DNA of 64,000 nt, taken from Gordoniibacillus kamchatkensis. GTDB taxonomy: Bacteria; Bacillota; Bacilli; Paenibacillales; NBRC-103111. This document shows positions 17,796 through 26,576 of this stretch, piece by piece. Both the position numbers and the translations under genes were made by a program. The stretch spans positions 35,077-99,076 of the forward strand of contig NZ_JXAK01000021.1 of assembly GCF_000829455.1 (NCBI RefSeq), given 5' to 3'. The stretch's first letter is position 1. Each line of letters begins with the position of its first letter. The notes under the pieces were generated by a model that worked only from the letters and a program-made list of their open reading frames with translations, was not told where the DNA came from and did not search any database.

Positions 17796-19190
17796 TTAAT
17801 TGCCGCTTTGCTTCATCATCTTCTCAATATCCTTGGCCGCATCGTCCAAGCCCTGCTTCGGCGTCGTGCTGCCCAGAATGATTTTCTGGAGGTACGGGTA
17901 CAGAATGTTCGAAAGAGGAATCCATTCTTTAATGAGCGGAGGCGTCCGGAAGTCTTCCTTCAGCGCCGTATTCAGTACGTTGTAGAAGTTGATTTTCCGC
18001 GCATCGCCGCTGGCCTTCGCATCGCTCAGCACTTTATCCCATACGGATTGGCGCGTCGGCATGTTGCCCAGCTTGGAATCGGCGTACATATTATCCGCGC
18101 TCGTAAGGAACTTGATCAGCGCAGCCGCGGCCGGCTTGTTCTTGCTGGACTTCGTCACGGAGAAGCCGTGTGCGCCAGACCAGCCCGGGTGAACACCGCT
18201 CGGACCGGCAGGAGCGCGGACAACGTCGAACTTGCCGGCGACCTTCGTGCTGGCCGGGTCGTCCATCCAGGTGTACCAGCCCGGCCACTCCGAATAGACC
18301 GCCACGTTGCCGTTGCCAAAGTTCTTCGCCACTTCATCCCACAGGAAGTTGACCATACCCTTCGGCATTGCTCCGGCCTTATACAGATCCTGCAGCATCG
18401 TCGCCGCCTTGATGCCGGCTTCCTGGTTCAGGATCACCTTCTTATCTTTATCAAAGAAATCCCCGCCGTAAGCGTTGACCAGCTCGTAGAAGCGACCTGT
18501 AAGCGCTTCCTCTTTGCCGGCGAATTGGGTTCCGTTAATCCCCTTGCCGTTCTTCGTGAAGAAGATCGCCTGATCCTTGAATTGATCCAGCGTCGTCGGC
18601 GGAGCCAGGTCGTAGCCGTAGTCCTGCTTGAACTTCGTCTTGTTGCTTTCGTCGTTGTACAGATCGGTGCGGTAGAAGTACACGCTGATATCCGCCAAGC
18701 GCGGAATCATGTACAGATTGTTGTCTCGCTTGCCCCCGTTCAGGATCATCGGCGTGAAGTCCTTCATATCGTCGGCCGAGAATAGGTTGTTCAAAGGCTC
18801 GAGGGAGTCGACGTACTGCGAATAGAAGCTGCTGTGATTGGAGATGACGTCGTAATCGTCGCTCTTGGAGGCGAAATCGATCTTCAGCTTCTTATCGAGA
18901 TCGAAGAAGTTGCCCTTATACGTGATCTGTACTTTGGCGCCTGTCTCCTGCTCGAACTTCGGAATGGATTCATATAGCTTTTCGTAAGAGCCGCCCCCGA
19001 CCAATGCCGCTTTAAGCGTAACTCCCTCGAAAGGCTTCTTGTTGTCTTTGTTGTCCACAGCCGCACTGTTGGACGCAGGCTTCGAAGTTTGCTCGTTCGG
19101 CTTGTCCGTCCCTGCGCCCTTAGCGCAGCCCAGCACGACGGACAACATCAGCATGACCGCCGTCCCGGACATAACCCATTTTCTTTTCAT
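17796..19190 (-). CDS. ABC transporter sugar-binding lipoprotein (MalE/UgpB type)
   Basis: A 464-residue extracellular binding lipoprotein. The signal peptide ends VVLGCAKGAG (lipidated Cys22), followed by a Ser/Thr/Asn-rich linker and a family-1 solute-binding fold (VTLKAALVGGGSYEKLYESI, GAKVQITYKGNF, NGKGINGTQFAG, WPGWYTW). GGGGAGG precedes the ATG. It is the first gene of the operon that runs to the dehydrogenase at 8918. The partner catabolic genes suggest a rhamnose- or fucose-containing glycan as ligand, but that is inference. The upstream region to 19384 carries no other gene. Confidence 0.9.
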   Translation of the reverse strand: MKRKWVMSGTAVMLMLSVVLGCAKGAGTDKPNEQTSKPASNSAAVDNKDNKKPFEGVTLKAALVGGGSYEKLYESIPKFEQETGAKVQITYKGNFFDLDKKLKIDFASKSDDYDVISNHSSFYSQYVDSLEPLNNLFSADDMKDFTPMILNGGKRDNNLYMIPRLADISVYFYRTDLYNDESNKTKFKQDYGYDLAPPTTLDQFKDQAIFFTKNGKGINGTQFAGKEEALTGRFYELVNAYGGDFFDKDKKVILNQEAGIKAATMLQDLYKAGAMPKGMVNFLWDEVAKNFGNGNVAVYSEWPGWYTWMDDPASTKVAGKFDVVRAPAGPSGVHPGWSGAHGFSVTKSSKNKPAAAALIKFLTSADNMYADSKLGNMPTRQSVWDKVLSDAKASGDARKINFYNVLNTALKEDFRTPPLIKEWIPLSNILYPYLQKIILGSTTPKQGLDDAAKDIEKMMKQSGN

Positions 19191-19384
19191 CGTAAACCTC
19201 CCCTTTGGATGAATAAAACCTATCGTGATGCCGCATAGGCTTACTTATAGCTTACATTTTAAGGGCTTTTGCAGTGAATTCAAAAACTTATGCTCATGGT
19301 TCAAAATCTTCTTCTCCTGCTAAGCAGCAATACACATAAACCGCCGATAGCCATTTTAGCTGGTTTATTTCCGGAGAAAAATAA

Positions 19385-19420
19385 AACACTGCTCTCTACG
19401 CGTAATAGAGAGGCAGTGTT
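19385..19420 (-). terminator. Terminator after the ROK kinase and sigK fragment
   Basis: AACACTGC-TCTCTA pairs with TAGAGAG-GCAGTGTT in a stem with one bulge. On the minus strand it is followed by TTTTATTTTT. It ends the operon whose last gene is the ROK kinase. Confidence 0.75.
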
Positions 19421-19429
19421 ATTTAATCT

Positions 19430-19490
19430 CAGCGACACGTCCTTGCGCGTTTTCTTGAGCGAACGCAGTTGCATCAACATCTCGTTCGCA
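19430..19490 (-). pseudogene. sigK internal fragment (codons for [19 protein letters not shown])
   Basis: About 61 bases match the sigK copies at 34.08 and 56.52 kb with roughly seven differences, and on the minus strand encode [20 protein letters not shown]. No start or stop of its own is present. Its 5' edge falls within a few bases of the point where the 56.2 kb sigK piece breaks. It lies between the ROK kinase stop and the operon terminator. Confidence 0.75.
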
Positions 19491-19533
19491 GGGAACGATC
19501 GGCTTGATCAAGACGATCGAGTCGTTCAGCCCG
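19491..19533 (+). pseudogene. sigK internal fragment in opposite orientation (TIGLIKTIESFSP)
   Basis: About 43 bases on the plus strand encode TIGLIKTIESFSP, which in intact sigma-K lies some 14 residues before the ENEIL segment. Here it is head-to-head with the neighbouring minus-strand fragment, and the codons between are missing. The match reaches into the last codons and stop (19526-19528) of the ROK kinase gene. Confidence 0.7.
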
Positions 19534-20410
19534 CCTCTGAACCACATTTTGCTTGCCGGCCGAGCATCAATGCTCCGTATAAGCCGGAACAGTCCCCCAA
19601 AGCGGGAGGGACAATGTAGTTTTCAACTGCCTTAATAACTTCCTCTTGTTGTACGTAACCGTTCAGCAGAAATTGCACCTGTTCTCGTATTAAAGGGAAA
19701 AGATGCCTCTGCTTCATGATTCCGCCGCCGACTATTATTTTTTTCGGAGACAGGATAAGGATAAAAGTCACGACCGTTTGGGCAATATAATAAGCTTCGA
19801 TTTCCCAAGCCTTATGCGTCAGCTCCAACTGATAGCCCCTTTTCCCCCATCTCTTTTCCAGCGCCGGTCTGGACGCCAACCCTTCCAGACAGTCTCCGTG
19901 GTATGGGCATATCCCCTGAAAATGATCCTCCGGATGCCGTTTAACCAGAATGTGCCCCATCTCCGGATGCTGCATACCGTGAATCAGCTTCCCTTCCGCA
20001 ACGGTTCCGGCACCGATTCCTGTACCGACGGTCATGTAAAGACAGCTGCCGAGTCCTTTGGCCGCTCCCAGAACGCTCTCCCCCAATGCGGCAGCGTTGA
20101 CATCCGTGTCAAATCCGATGGGTACTTGGAACTGTTTGCGCAAGGCTCCTACGAAATCGAATTGACGCCAATTCTCCTTCGGTGTCGTGGTGATATACCC
20201 GTATGTGGAACTGCCCGGATCGAGATCAATCGGGCCGAAAGAGCCGACGCCTATCGCTTCCATCGGTTTTCCCCGAAAAAAACGAACTGCCTGCGCAAGC
20301 GTTTCTTCCGGCGTCCCTGTAGGAAAAAGGGTTTGATCCAATATTTCACCCTGATCGTTTCCGATCCCGCACACAAATTTCGTACCGCCTGCCTCTATGG
20401 CGCCTATCAT
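19526..20410 (-). CDS. ROK-family fructokinase
   Basis: A 294-residue sugar kinase of the ROK family. The ATP site is seen as AIEAGGTKFVCGIGN and the sugar/ATP loop as TVGTGIGAG. The zinc-binding segment GHILVKRHP followed by CPYHGDCLEGLASRPALE is characteristic of bacterial ROK fructokinases (YdhR/GmuE type), which phosphorylate fructose or mannose at C6. Start MIGAIEAGG has GGAGGAGG upstream. The C-terminus QAKCGSEAG departs from the usual end, and its stop codon lies inside sigK-like DNA, so the original 3' end was probably replaced. It is the last gene of the SDR-to-ROK operon. Confidence 0.85.
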   Translation of the reverse strand: MIGAIEAGGTKFVCGIGNDQGEILDQTLFPTGTPEETLAQAVRFFRGKPMEAIGVGSFGPIDLDPGSSTYGYITTTPKENWRQFDFVGALRKQFQVPIGFDTDVNAAALGESVLGAAKGLGSCLYMTVGTGIGAGTVAEGKLIHGMQHPEMGHILVKRHPEDHFQGICPYHGDCLEGLASRPALEKRWGKRGYQLELTHKAWEIEAYYIAQTVVTFILILSPKKIIVGGGIMKQRHLFPLIREQVQFLLNGYVQQEEVIKAVENYIVPPALGDCSGLYGALMLGRQAKCGSEAG

Positions 20411-20441
20411 ATTGGCCTCCTCCTTTCCTTTTGCGCATTTT

Positions 20442-21743
20442 CTAAAACTGAAACAGTGTCGCAAGCTGCCCACGATGGTCGAATTCGATGGGTACAGGCT
20501 CCCCCTCCACGACAATTTCGTCCCGGTTCGCGATTTCACCCAAGTAGGTGTCGGACACATAAATCCGTTCCAGTTTTAACGTATTTTGAATCCATACGAT
20601 TTTTACCGTTTCCGGCGTAACTCGATTACTCGTTTTTACAGCTACGGCTAAAGCCTCCTTGTCCGACCGCAGGACAACCGGAATTTTGGCTCCGAGCAAA
20701 GCTGTAGACGTGATGCAATTCGCATACGTATAACCGAAATCGATTTTATTGAATACTTTGGCTGTAATGATATCCGCTATTCCGATACCTGCGGCATTGC
20801 CATGCGTCTTATCCGTCAAATCCCGCACAACGATCTTTTGAATGGGAGGCGCGAGAAAGCCTTCGGTCAAACCGGATCCCGTTCTCCCGACGATATTCGG
20901 ATCCATGCCGGAGCCGCTTATGTTTTTGCCGATTTCCTCAACGACAAGTACATCAATTTGGTCCAGCAACAATTTCGGCATCGCCGCTTTCGCTCTTATT
21001 AGCAGCTCCGGCTCCGTTTCGCAAATGCTCTCCGCAGGAACGGCGACGATCTCGGCGGTTTCATCCCTCGCGTTTTCAATGATGGCTACGCCAACGGCCA
21101 TGTTGGTCCGGGCGATGAGCGCTTTCCCCGCTTCAGGAATCACCGCATGAAATCGATCGAAACCGAGACTGTGTATGTACGATGCTCCTTTGTGCTTACC
21201 TAAACCGATCACGATCATTTTTTGAAGACCGCTTTCAACTGTTCCTTTAAAATCGGTATGCGGCTTGACTCGGGACACCGCCACAATCGCATCGCTTTCA
21301 TACGCGAATTGATCAAAGTATAGCGGAATACCGCTCGGCAAATGCCCTACTTGAACGGTTTCCATGGAAGAGCGGATCGGGCAGCCTACAGAGGATTCGA
21401 TAATTCCGTAGTCCGCGAGCACCTGAGCTTGGCCTTCTGCGGTAGCCCCGCCGTGGCTCCCCATGGCGGGCACAATAAAAGGCTCGCCGCCCATGCGCTT
21501 AATTTCCCGCACGACACAAGCGACAATCTCTTTCAGGTTATGGATTCCCCGGCTGCCGACAGCGACGGCCACTTTCATCCCCGGTTTAATTTTAGCCCGG
21601 ACTTCCGTCTTTCCAAATTCAGCTTCAACGACGCCGGGAACGTCGTCTACTTTGCTCATTTGGAATTTTTGCTTAATCGGAACCATGTTCGGCAAACGAA
21701 TGTCGAAGCCGCCTTCCACCTTTACCTGCAAATCCTCAAACAT
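20442..21743 (-). CDS. LarA-family nickel-pincer-dependent racemase/epimerase (DUF2088)
   Basis: A 433-residue protein of the LarA superfamily. Features expected of the active site are seen: VGSRGI, GSHGGATAEGQ, SRVKPHTDFKGTVESGLQKM and GLGKHKGA, where the histidines and lysine bind the nickel-pincer nucleotide in lactate racemase. The superfamily also includes malate and phenyllactate racemases and D-gluconate 2-epimerase. The surrounding importer, fructokinase, dehydrogenases and FGGY kinase point to a sugar acid rather than lactate as substrate (inference). The start MFEDLQVKV has GGAGGTGG just upstream. No larB/C/E cofactor genes are seen in this window. Confidence 0.82.
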   Translation of the reverse strand: MFEDLQVKVEGGFDIRLPNMVPIKQKFQMSKVDDVPGVVEAEFGKTEVRAKIKPGMKVAVAVGSRGIHNLKEIVACVVREIKRMGGEPFIVPAMGSHGGATAEGQAQVLADYGIIESSVGCPIRSSMETVQVGHLPSGIPLYFDQFAYESDAIVAVSRVKPHTDFKGTVESGLQKMIVIGLGKHKGASYIHSLGFDRFHAVIPEAGKALIARTNMAVGVAIIENARDETAEIVAVPAESICETEPELLIRAKAAMPKLLLDQIDVLVVEEIGKNISGSGMDPNIVGRTGSGLTEGFLAPPIQKIVVRDLTDKTHGNAAGIGIADIITAKVFNKIDFGYTYANCITSTALLGAKIPVVLRSDKEALAVAVKTSNRVTPETVKIVWIQNTLKLERIYVSDTYLGEIANRDEIVVEGEPVPIEFDHRGQLATLFQF

Positions 21744-21771
21744 ACACGACCACCTCCACTGTGAAAAGTCA

Positions 21772-22590
21772 TTATCCCTTAACCGCTCCGACCGTAATTC
21801 CGGACACGACATACCGCTGCAAAATCAAGGTAATGACAAGGATCGGCAAGGTGATGACAACAGCCGCCGCCATTAAGGCGCCCCAATTGATATTCGAATA
21901 GGACAGGAAGCTGTATACGGCAATAGGCAGCGTTTTCGTTTTTTCTCCGGAAAGCACTAAGGCGAACATGAAATTGTTCCAAGAGAAAATAAATGCCAAA
22001 ATCGAAGCGGTGACGATGCCCGGTACGGAAAGCGGAAGCAGGATCCGGAAGAACGCCCCTTGGATCGTGCAGCCATCGACCCGCGCAGACTCTTCCAATT
22101 CGTGCGGAAGATTTTCGTAAAACGAAATCATGACCCAAATGATAAACGGAAGCCCGACCAGCATATGCGCCAAAATTAAGGAAAGATACGTATCGACCAA
22201 CCCGATTTTGCTGAAAATGATGTACCATGGAATCATAAACGAAATACCCGGTATGACCCGTGCGATCAATATTGAAAAGGCCAATCCGTTCTGCTTGTAT
22301 TTGGCGATCGCATAAGACGCCGGCAGGCCCAATACCAGGCCGAAAAGCGTTGATAAAAAGGCTACGAGCAAGCTGTTGAAAATAAAGCGGGTATAGTTAT
22401 AATCGCGAAAGACGGTAGCATAGTTCTCGCCGGTCGGTTGAAACACAAATATCGATTGGTTGGATAAAATTTGCGCCTGAGTTTTAAACGAGGCCAGCAG
22501 CATCCAAATAAAAGGAAACAGAAAAATAAGCGTTATGGCAATGACCAGCAGAAACAGCAACCGTTCCGTCCACACTCGTTCCGTCTTCAT
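21772..22590 (-). CDS. Carbohydrate ABC transporter permease (MalG type)
   Basis: A 272-residue inner-membrane permease with about six membrane helices and an EAA loop (ESARVDGCTIQGAFFRILLPLSVPG). Its ATG overlaps the stop of the preceding permease by four bases (ATGA), so the two are translationally coupled. Together with the neighbouring permease and the binding protein at 23557 it forms a CUT1 importer without a local ATPase. It is followed by the LarA-like gene. Confidence 0.92.
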   Translation of the reverse strand: MKTERVWTERLLFLLVIAITLIFLFPFIWMLLASFKTQAQILSNQSIFVFQPTGENYATVFRDYNYTRFIFNSLLVAFLSTLFGLVLGLPASYAIAKYKQNGLAFSILIARVIPGISFMIPWYIIFSKIGLVDTYLSLILAHMLVGLPFIIWVMISFYENLPHELEESARVDGCTIQGAFFRILLPLSVPGIVTASILAFIFSWNNFMFALVLSGEKTKTLPIAVYSFLSYSNINWGALMAAAVVITLPILVITLILQRYVVSGITVGAVKG

Positions 22591-23465
22591 TGCAATACCT
22601 CAATTCTTTTGCGCAGAATAATGATCAACGAACTGATGCCAAGCACCAGGAAGAAAAAGAGCATCAGCAAGGAAGAAGCATATCCTAATTGGAAATATTG
22701 AAATCCGAGTGAAAAGCCTAGAATATTTAAAGTTTCCGATGCATATCCCGGTCCGCCTTGCGTCATCGCGTAAATAATATCATACGTTTTGACAGCATCG
22801 ATAATGCGCAGCAATGCGGCGGAGAAAACGGTCGGCAATAACAAAGGCAACGTAATTTTCCAAAACATTTGCCAAGAACTAGCCCCGTCGATTTGAGCGG
22901 CCTCGTAGTTGTCTTGAGGAATGGAGGTCAGTCCGGCCAAAGCAATTAGCGTAATCATAGGCGTCCATTCCCATATATCGACTAACGCCAAAGAGGGAAT
23001 AACCTGCGACGGCGATGCGATCCACATTTGAGGCTTCAGTCCGAACATTCCTATAAACCGATTGGCTACGCCGATAGTCGGCTCAAAAATCAATAGCCAG
23101 ACTAGCCCGATAGAAACGGGCGTTGCCACCATGGGCAGCAAAAATAACGTTTTGAACAGATTGATTCCTTTTAATTTCCTGTTAAACAAAACGGCAATGA
23201 TGACGCCCAGCATAAGTTCGACGATAATGGAAATCAATGTAAAATAGAACGTTCGGCCCAAGGCTGACCAAAACCGGGCATCCTGCAGCAATTTGGCATA
23301 GTTGCCGAAGGAAACCCATTTGGGCGCTTGCGTGCTGGACATGCTCCACTCGAACAAGCTGATATAAGCGGTATACCCGATCGGGAACACGATCATTACA
23401 GCTACAAACAGTACCGACGGCAGGATAAAGATGTATTTAATGTTCCGCTCAACCCAACGTGCCAC
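22587..23465 (-). CDS. Carbohydrate ABC transporter permease (MalF/UgpA type)
   Basis: A 292-residue CUT1 permease with hydrophobic segments from residue 11 onward and the EAA loop EAAQIDGASSWQMFWKITLPLL. The start is GTG at 23465 with AAGGGG nine bases upstream. It is preceded by the binding-protein gene and followed in overlap by the second permease. The conserved segment DAVKTYDIIYAMTQGGPG is typical of the C-terminal membrane part. Confidence 0.92.
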   Translation of the reverse strand: MARWVERNIKYIFILPSVLFVAVMIVFPIGYTAYISLFEWSMSSTQAPKWVSFGNYAKLLQDARFWSALGRTFYFTLISIIVELMLGVIIAVLFNRKLKGINLFKTLFLLPMVATPVSIGLVWLLIFEPTIGVANRFIGMFGLKPQMWIASPSQVIPSLALVDIWEWTPMITLIALAGLTSIPQDNYEAAQIDGASSWQMFWKITLPLLLPTVFSAALLRIIDAVKTYDIIYAMTQGGPGYASETLNILGFSLGFQYFQLGYASSLLMLFFFLVLGISSLIIILRKRIEVLQ

Positions 23466-23556
23466 TGGTAATTACCCCTTCATGATGAATAGAGAGCGGG
23501 AGCCATATCGCAAACGATGTCTCGAATGTTCGGCTCCCGCGCTCCTTCAAATTTGG

Positions 23557-24906
23557 TTATTTTTTCTCTTTATCGATGATAGCCTGGAACTGCTGGTTGG
23601 CTTGTTTGGCCGCCTTCTCGACATCTTCCCCGGAAATCGCCGTAACGATAACGGATCCGATCACATCGCGCGCTTCGCCTACGTTGATGAGAATCGGACG
23701 GTCATAAGCTTTTCCGAGTTCGTTCGATTTGGAAATGACGTTGACGAGCTCCGGAGGGAAGCTTTTCTTGCCTTCGTCGGTGTTCCAAACGGATTGACGC
23801 GGACCGGGAATTCCTTTACCCTGCAAAGCGGTCATCGCCTGTTTGCTTGTCGCCCATTTGACAAACTCCCAAGCGGCAGCCTGGTTTTTCGACTTTGCCT
23901 GGATCGCCAGACTCCAGGAGGTTACGTTATACGGGGTTTGCCCCTTGCTTCCGGCCGGGAACAAGGCAAATCCGGTTTTGTCGCCGACGCTCGACTTCTG
24001 CGGATCGAGCAGGTTCGGATACAGACTGTCCGCATCGGTATAGAAGGCCGCTTTTCCTTGTCCGAAAATGCCTATTGCCTGCGGCCAGCTCATGTTGAGC
24101 ACTCCCGGCGGGCCGTAGCTCTTTAACAGTTCGCCATACGTTTTAAACGCGCTGACCGCTTCCGGCGTATCGATTGTCGCCTTGCCGTCTTTCATGAAGT
24201 CTCCGCCCATTCCATACAGGAAGCTGGAAAATTGGGTGACGGCTGCGGCACGTTGACCGCGGGCGACGAATCCGTAAAAACCGTTATTCGGATCATTCAG
24301 CTTTGCGGCGGCCTGTTTCAGCTCGTCCAACGTTTTGGGAACGGGAATGTTGTTCTTTTCCAAAATGTCTTTGCGATAGTACAAAATCTCCCGCTCGGTA
24401 ACGATCGGAACGCCGTACAGCTTGCCCCCCTGGATCAATGATCCGGTCGAAGCGTTGGTAAAATCTTTAAAGTCCCAATCCGGATCGTCCTTCTTGGTCA
24501 TTTCGCCAACCCAACCGTTCTGGATAAACATTTTCCCTTCCTGAAGAGGGCGCATCATAAACACGTCGACCGAGGATGAGCCGGAAGTGAATTCAACGGT
24601 AAGCTTCTGCGTCAATTGGTCTTCGAAATACGATTCCAGATTAACCTTAATGCCGGTTTGCTGCTCAAACTCCGGAATTTTGGGCTTGATCAAATCGGTC
24701 CACGCATGGTTGGCCGTGACCAACCGGAGCGTAGTCCCTGCATAAGGCTTGCTGTTCTTTTCCGCCGCCGCAGATTGCCCGGCGGCTTGGCCGGCAGATT
24801 GTCCAGCGGGTTGCCCCACAGTGCCGCCTCCTCCGCACCCGGACAAAATCGTACCGAACAGCGTAATTGTCCCGGCCAGCATGGCTGCATTTCTTTTCAT
24901 ATTCAC
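23557..24906 (-). CDS. Carbohydrate-binding lipoprotein of ABC importer
   Basis: A family-1 extracellular binding lipoprotein of about 450 residues. The signal peptide ends LFGTILSGCGGGG with the lipidated cysteine, followed by an Ala/Gly/Gln-rich linker. Motifs include TLRLVTANHAWTDLIKPKIP and WPQAIGIFGQGKAAFYTDAD. The start is uncertain: a GTG at 24906 lies eight bases after AAAGGTGG, and an ATG at 24900 is the alternative. It delivers the unknown substrate to the two downstream permeases. Confidence 0.9.
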   Translation of the reverse strand: MNMKRNAAMLAGTITLFGTILSGCGGGGTVGQPAGQSAGQAAGQSAAAEKNSKPYAGTTLRLVTANHAWTDLIKPKIPEFEQQTGIKVNLESYFEDQLTQKLTVEFTSGSSSVDVFMMRPLQEGKMFIQNGWVGEMTKKDDPDWDFKDFTNASTGSLIQGGKLYGVPIVTEREILYYRKDILEKNNIPVPKTLDELKQAAAKLNDPNNGFYGFVARGQRAAAVTQFSSFLYGMGGDFMKDGKATIDTPEAVSAFKTYGELLKSYGPPGVLNMSWPQAIGIFGQGKAAFYTDADSLYPNLLDPQKSSVGDKTGFALFPAGSKGQTPYNVTSWSLAIQAKSKNQAAAWEFVKWATSKQAMTALQGKGIPGPRQSVWNTDEGKKSFPPELVNVISKSNELGKAYDRPILINVGEARDVIGSVIVTAISGEDVEKAAKQANQQFQAIIDKEKK

Positions 24907-24938
24907 GCTTTTGACCACCTTTACGATAATTTTTGATA

Positions 24939-25841
24939 TTAAACGAGGTACTCTGCCACTTTGCCTTTAAGGAAAATGACCGATTCGCGCAAGTCCCCAA
25001 GCCCGTTCACGCCATCTTCGATGGAGATCCAGTTGCGGAAACGGACGGAACGGAGCAAATCGAAAATTTGGTCGTAATCGTTTAAACCTTTGCCGATTAC
25101 CCCATGCGCGAGCGCCTCGGAATATCCTTGCAAAGAATACGTTTTCAAATCCTGAAGCGTGTATCCTTCCTTCAAATAACGGTCGCTGGCGTGCATCGTG
25201 ACTACCCTGTCCTTGACTTCCTTGAGCAGCCAAATCGGATCCTCTCCCGCGAAGATGGCGTTGGAAGGATCGTAGTTGACGCCGAACCATGGCGACGAGA
25301 TTTGCTTTACGATCTCCAAATAAATATCCGAAAGCTGGGCAAATTCGGGGTAAACCCAAAATCCGTCTTTATAATGGTTTTCCATGACGAGATGCACTCT
25401 TTTTTGTGCCGCATAGGGGAGTAACTCCCGAATGCCTTCAACCGTCCAGCGAATGCCGTCTTCCCTCGACACCTCAGGCCGTTTCTGGCCGGAAAGCACC
25501 CGGCAGCTGCGAAAGTCCTCCGGCCCCAGAAAATGCATAACGTCGATAATCGCCTTCATTTTCTCAACTTCTTGTGCCCGGTGCGATGCATCGGGATGGG
25601 TAAAATCCGGCGAGGAGCACATCATGGGGATGACCATCCCTTCTTTGTGCGCCGCTTCCTTCACTTTCCCCAAGTATTCCGCAGTCGTCTCTTTCAGGAA
25701 GGTCGGGTACAGCTCCAGTCCGTCGGCTCCCAGCGTTCCGGCCATTTGAATCCATTCGAAAACGGTCATTCTGCCATCCGTCAATTCCTCCATGTATCCT
25801 TTCGGAAACACGGCAATTCGTGCTTGATTTTGGCTGGACAT
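24939..25841 (-). CDS. Sugar phosphate isomerase/epimerase (AP endonuclease-2 TIM barrel)
   Basis: A 300-residue TIM-barrel protein of the xylose-isomerase-like family. Metal-site segments are visible: GLELYPTF, VMENHYKDGFW, NYDPSNAIFAGEDP, MHASDRY and SIEDG near the end, each giving an expected Glu, His or Asp ligand. Family members interconvert keto sugars or their phosphates. It follows the hexulose-phosphate-synthase-like gene by four bases and precedes the binding protein, so it belongs to the same catabolic operon. The substrate is unknown. Confidence 0.82.
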   Translation of the reverse strand: MSSQNQARIAVFPKGYMEELTDGRMTVFEWIQMAGTLGADGLELYPTFLKETTAEYLGKVKEAAHKEGMVIPMMCSSPDFTHPDASHRAQEVEKMKAIIDVMHFLGPEDFRSCRVLSGQKRPEVSREDGIRWTVEGIRELLPYAAQKRVHLVMENHYKDGFWVYPEFAQLSDIYLEIVKQISSPWFGVNYDPSNAIFAGEDPIWLLKEVKDRVVTMHASDRYLKEGYTLQDLKTYSLQGYSEALAHGVIGKGLNDYDQIFDLLRSVRFRNWISIEDGVNGLGDLRESVIFLKGKVAEYLV

Positions 25842-25845
25842 CGGT

Positions 25846-26535
25846 TTATTCCCCTTTTCTCGTGCTGCCTTTCACTTTCGCAACCAGTTCCTTCAAAATT
25901 CGAAGCAATTCCGTATTATCGGTGCTCGGTCTGAATTCTTCCTTGTCGATGACGAGCGGCGCTCCCACCACAACAAGCGGCGCGCCGTGCTTCGGCATTT
26001 CTGCAGCCTGATGGATCGACAAGCCGCCAACCGCTTGCACGGGGATCGAAACCGCATTCACAACCTCGTGCAAATGATCGAAAGGCGTGCGCTGCGGATC
26101 TTCGCCTCTTTCGTCAAAGCCCGTATGTACGATAATATAATCGACACCGTTTGCTTCCAGCATTTTGGCGCAGGCTACTTTGTCCGGCGCCGCCAAAATA
26201 TCCCCCATCACTTGGATATTGTAATCTCGGGCCGCTTTCACCACAGCGCGGATAGTTGCCGGATGGGCTACTCCCATGACCACTACATGGGTAGCCCCGG
26301 CTTTTGCCATCATTTCCGCTTCCAGATAGCCCCCGTCCATCGTTTTCAAATCCGCTACAATCGGATGGGATGGAAACGCTTGGCGCAAAGCGGCTACCGC
26401 ATGCAATCCTTCACCGAGCAGAAGCGGGGTGCCGGCCTCGATCCAATCGATTCCGGCTTCAACGGCGATTTTCGCCATTTCCAGCGCTTCCTCAATATTG
26501 GTTAAATCCAGCGATATTTGAACGATTGGTTCCAT
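25846..26535 (-). CDS. 3-hexulose-6-phosphate synthase-like protein (OMPDC suprafamily)
   Basis: A TIM-barrel protein of about 229 residues. It begins VQISLDLTNIEEALEMAK and carries the suprafamily signature DLKTMDGG (DxKxxD) and the ring GATHVVVMGVAHPATI, VDYIIVHTGFDERG and VQAVGGLS. Sequence layout is closer to hexulose-phosphate synthase than to 3-keto-L-gulonate-6-phosphate decarboxylase. HPS condenses ribulose-5-phosphate with formaldehyde; relatives run aldol or decarboxylation reactions on keto-sugar phosphates. No partner phosphohexuloisomerase of the SIS type is present, so a different reaction in a sugar pathway is likely. The ATG at 26535 follows AAGGAG. Confidence 0.75.
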   Translation of the reverse strand: MEPIVQISLDLTNIEEALEMAKIAVEAGIDWIEAGTPLLLGEGLHAVAALRQAFPSHPIVADLKTMDGGYLEAEMMAKAGATHVVVMGVAHPATIRAVVKAARDYNIQVMGDILAAPDKVACAKMLEANGVDYIIVHTGFDERGEDPQRTPFDHLHEVVNAVSIPVQAVGGLSIHQAAEMPKHGAPLVVVGAPLVIDKEEFRPSTDNTELLRILKELVAKVKGSTRKGE

Positions 26536-26576
26536 GTGGCTCACTCCTTATCATTGAATAGCCAGCTTCTAACGGA

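Noticed and set aside
24939..26535. The isomerase and HPS-like pair considered as a ribulose monophosphate formaldehyde module
   Set aside because: The partner is a TIM-barrel epimerase rather than a SIS-type phosphohexuloisomerase, and the operon context is sugar import, so formaldehyde fixation is not supported.
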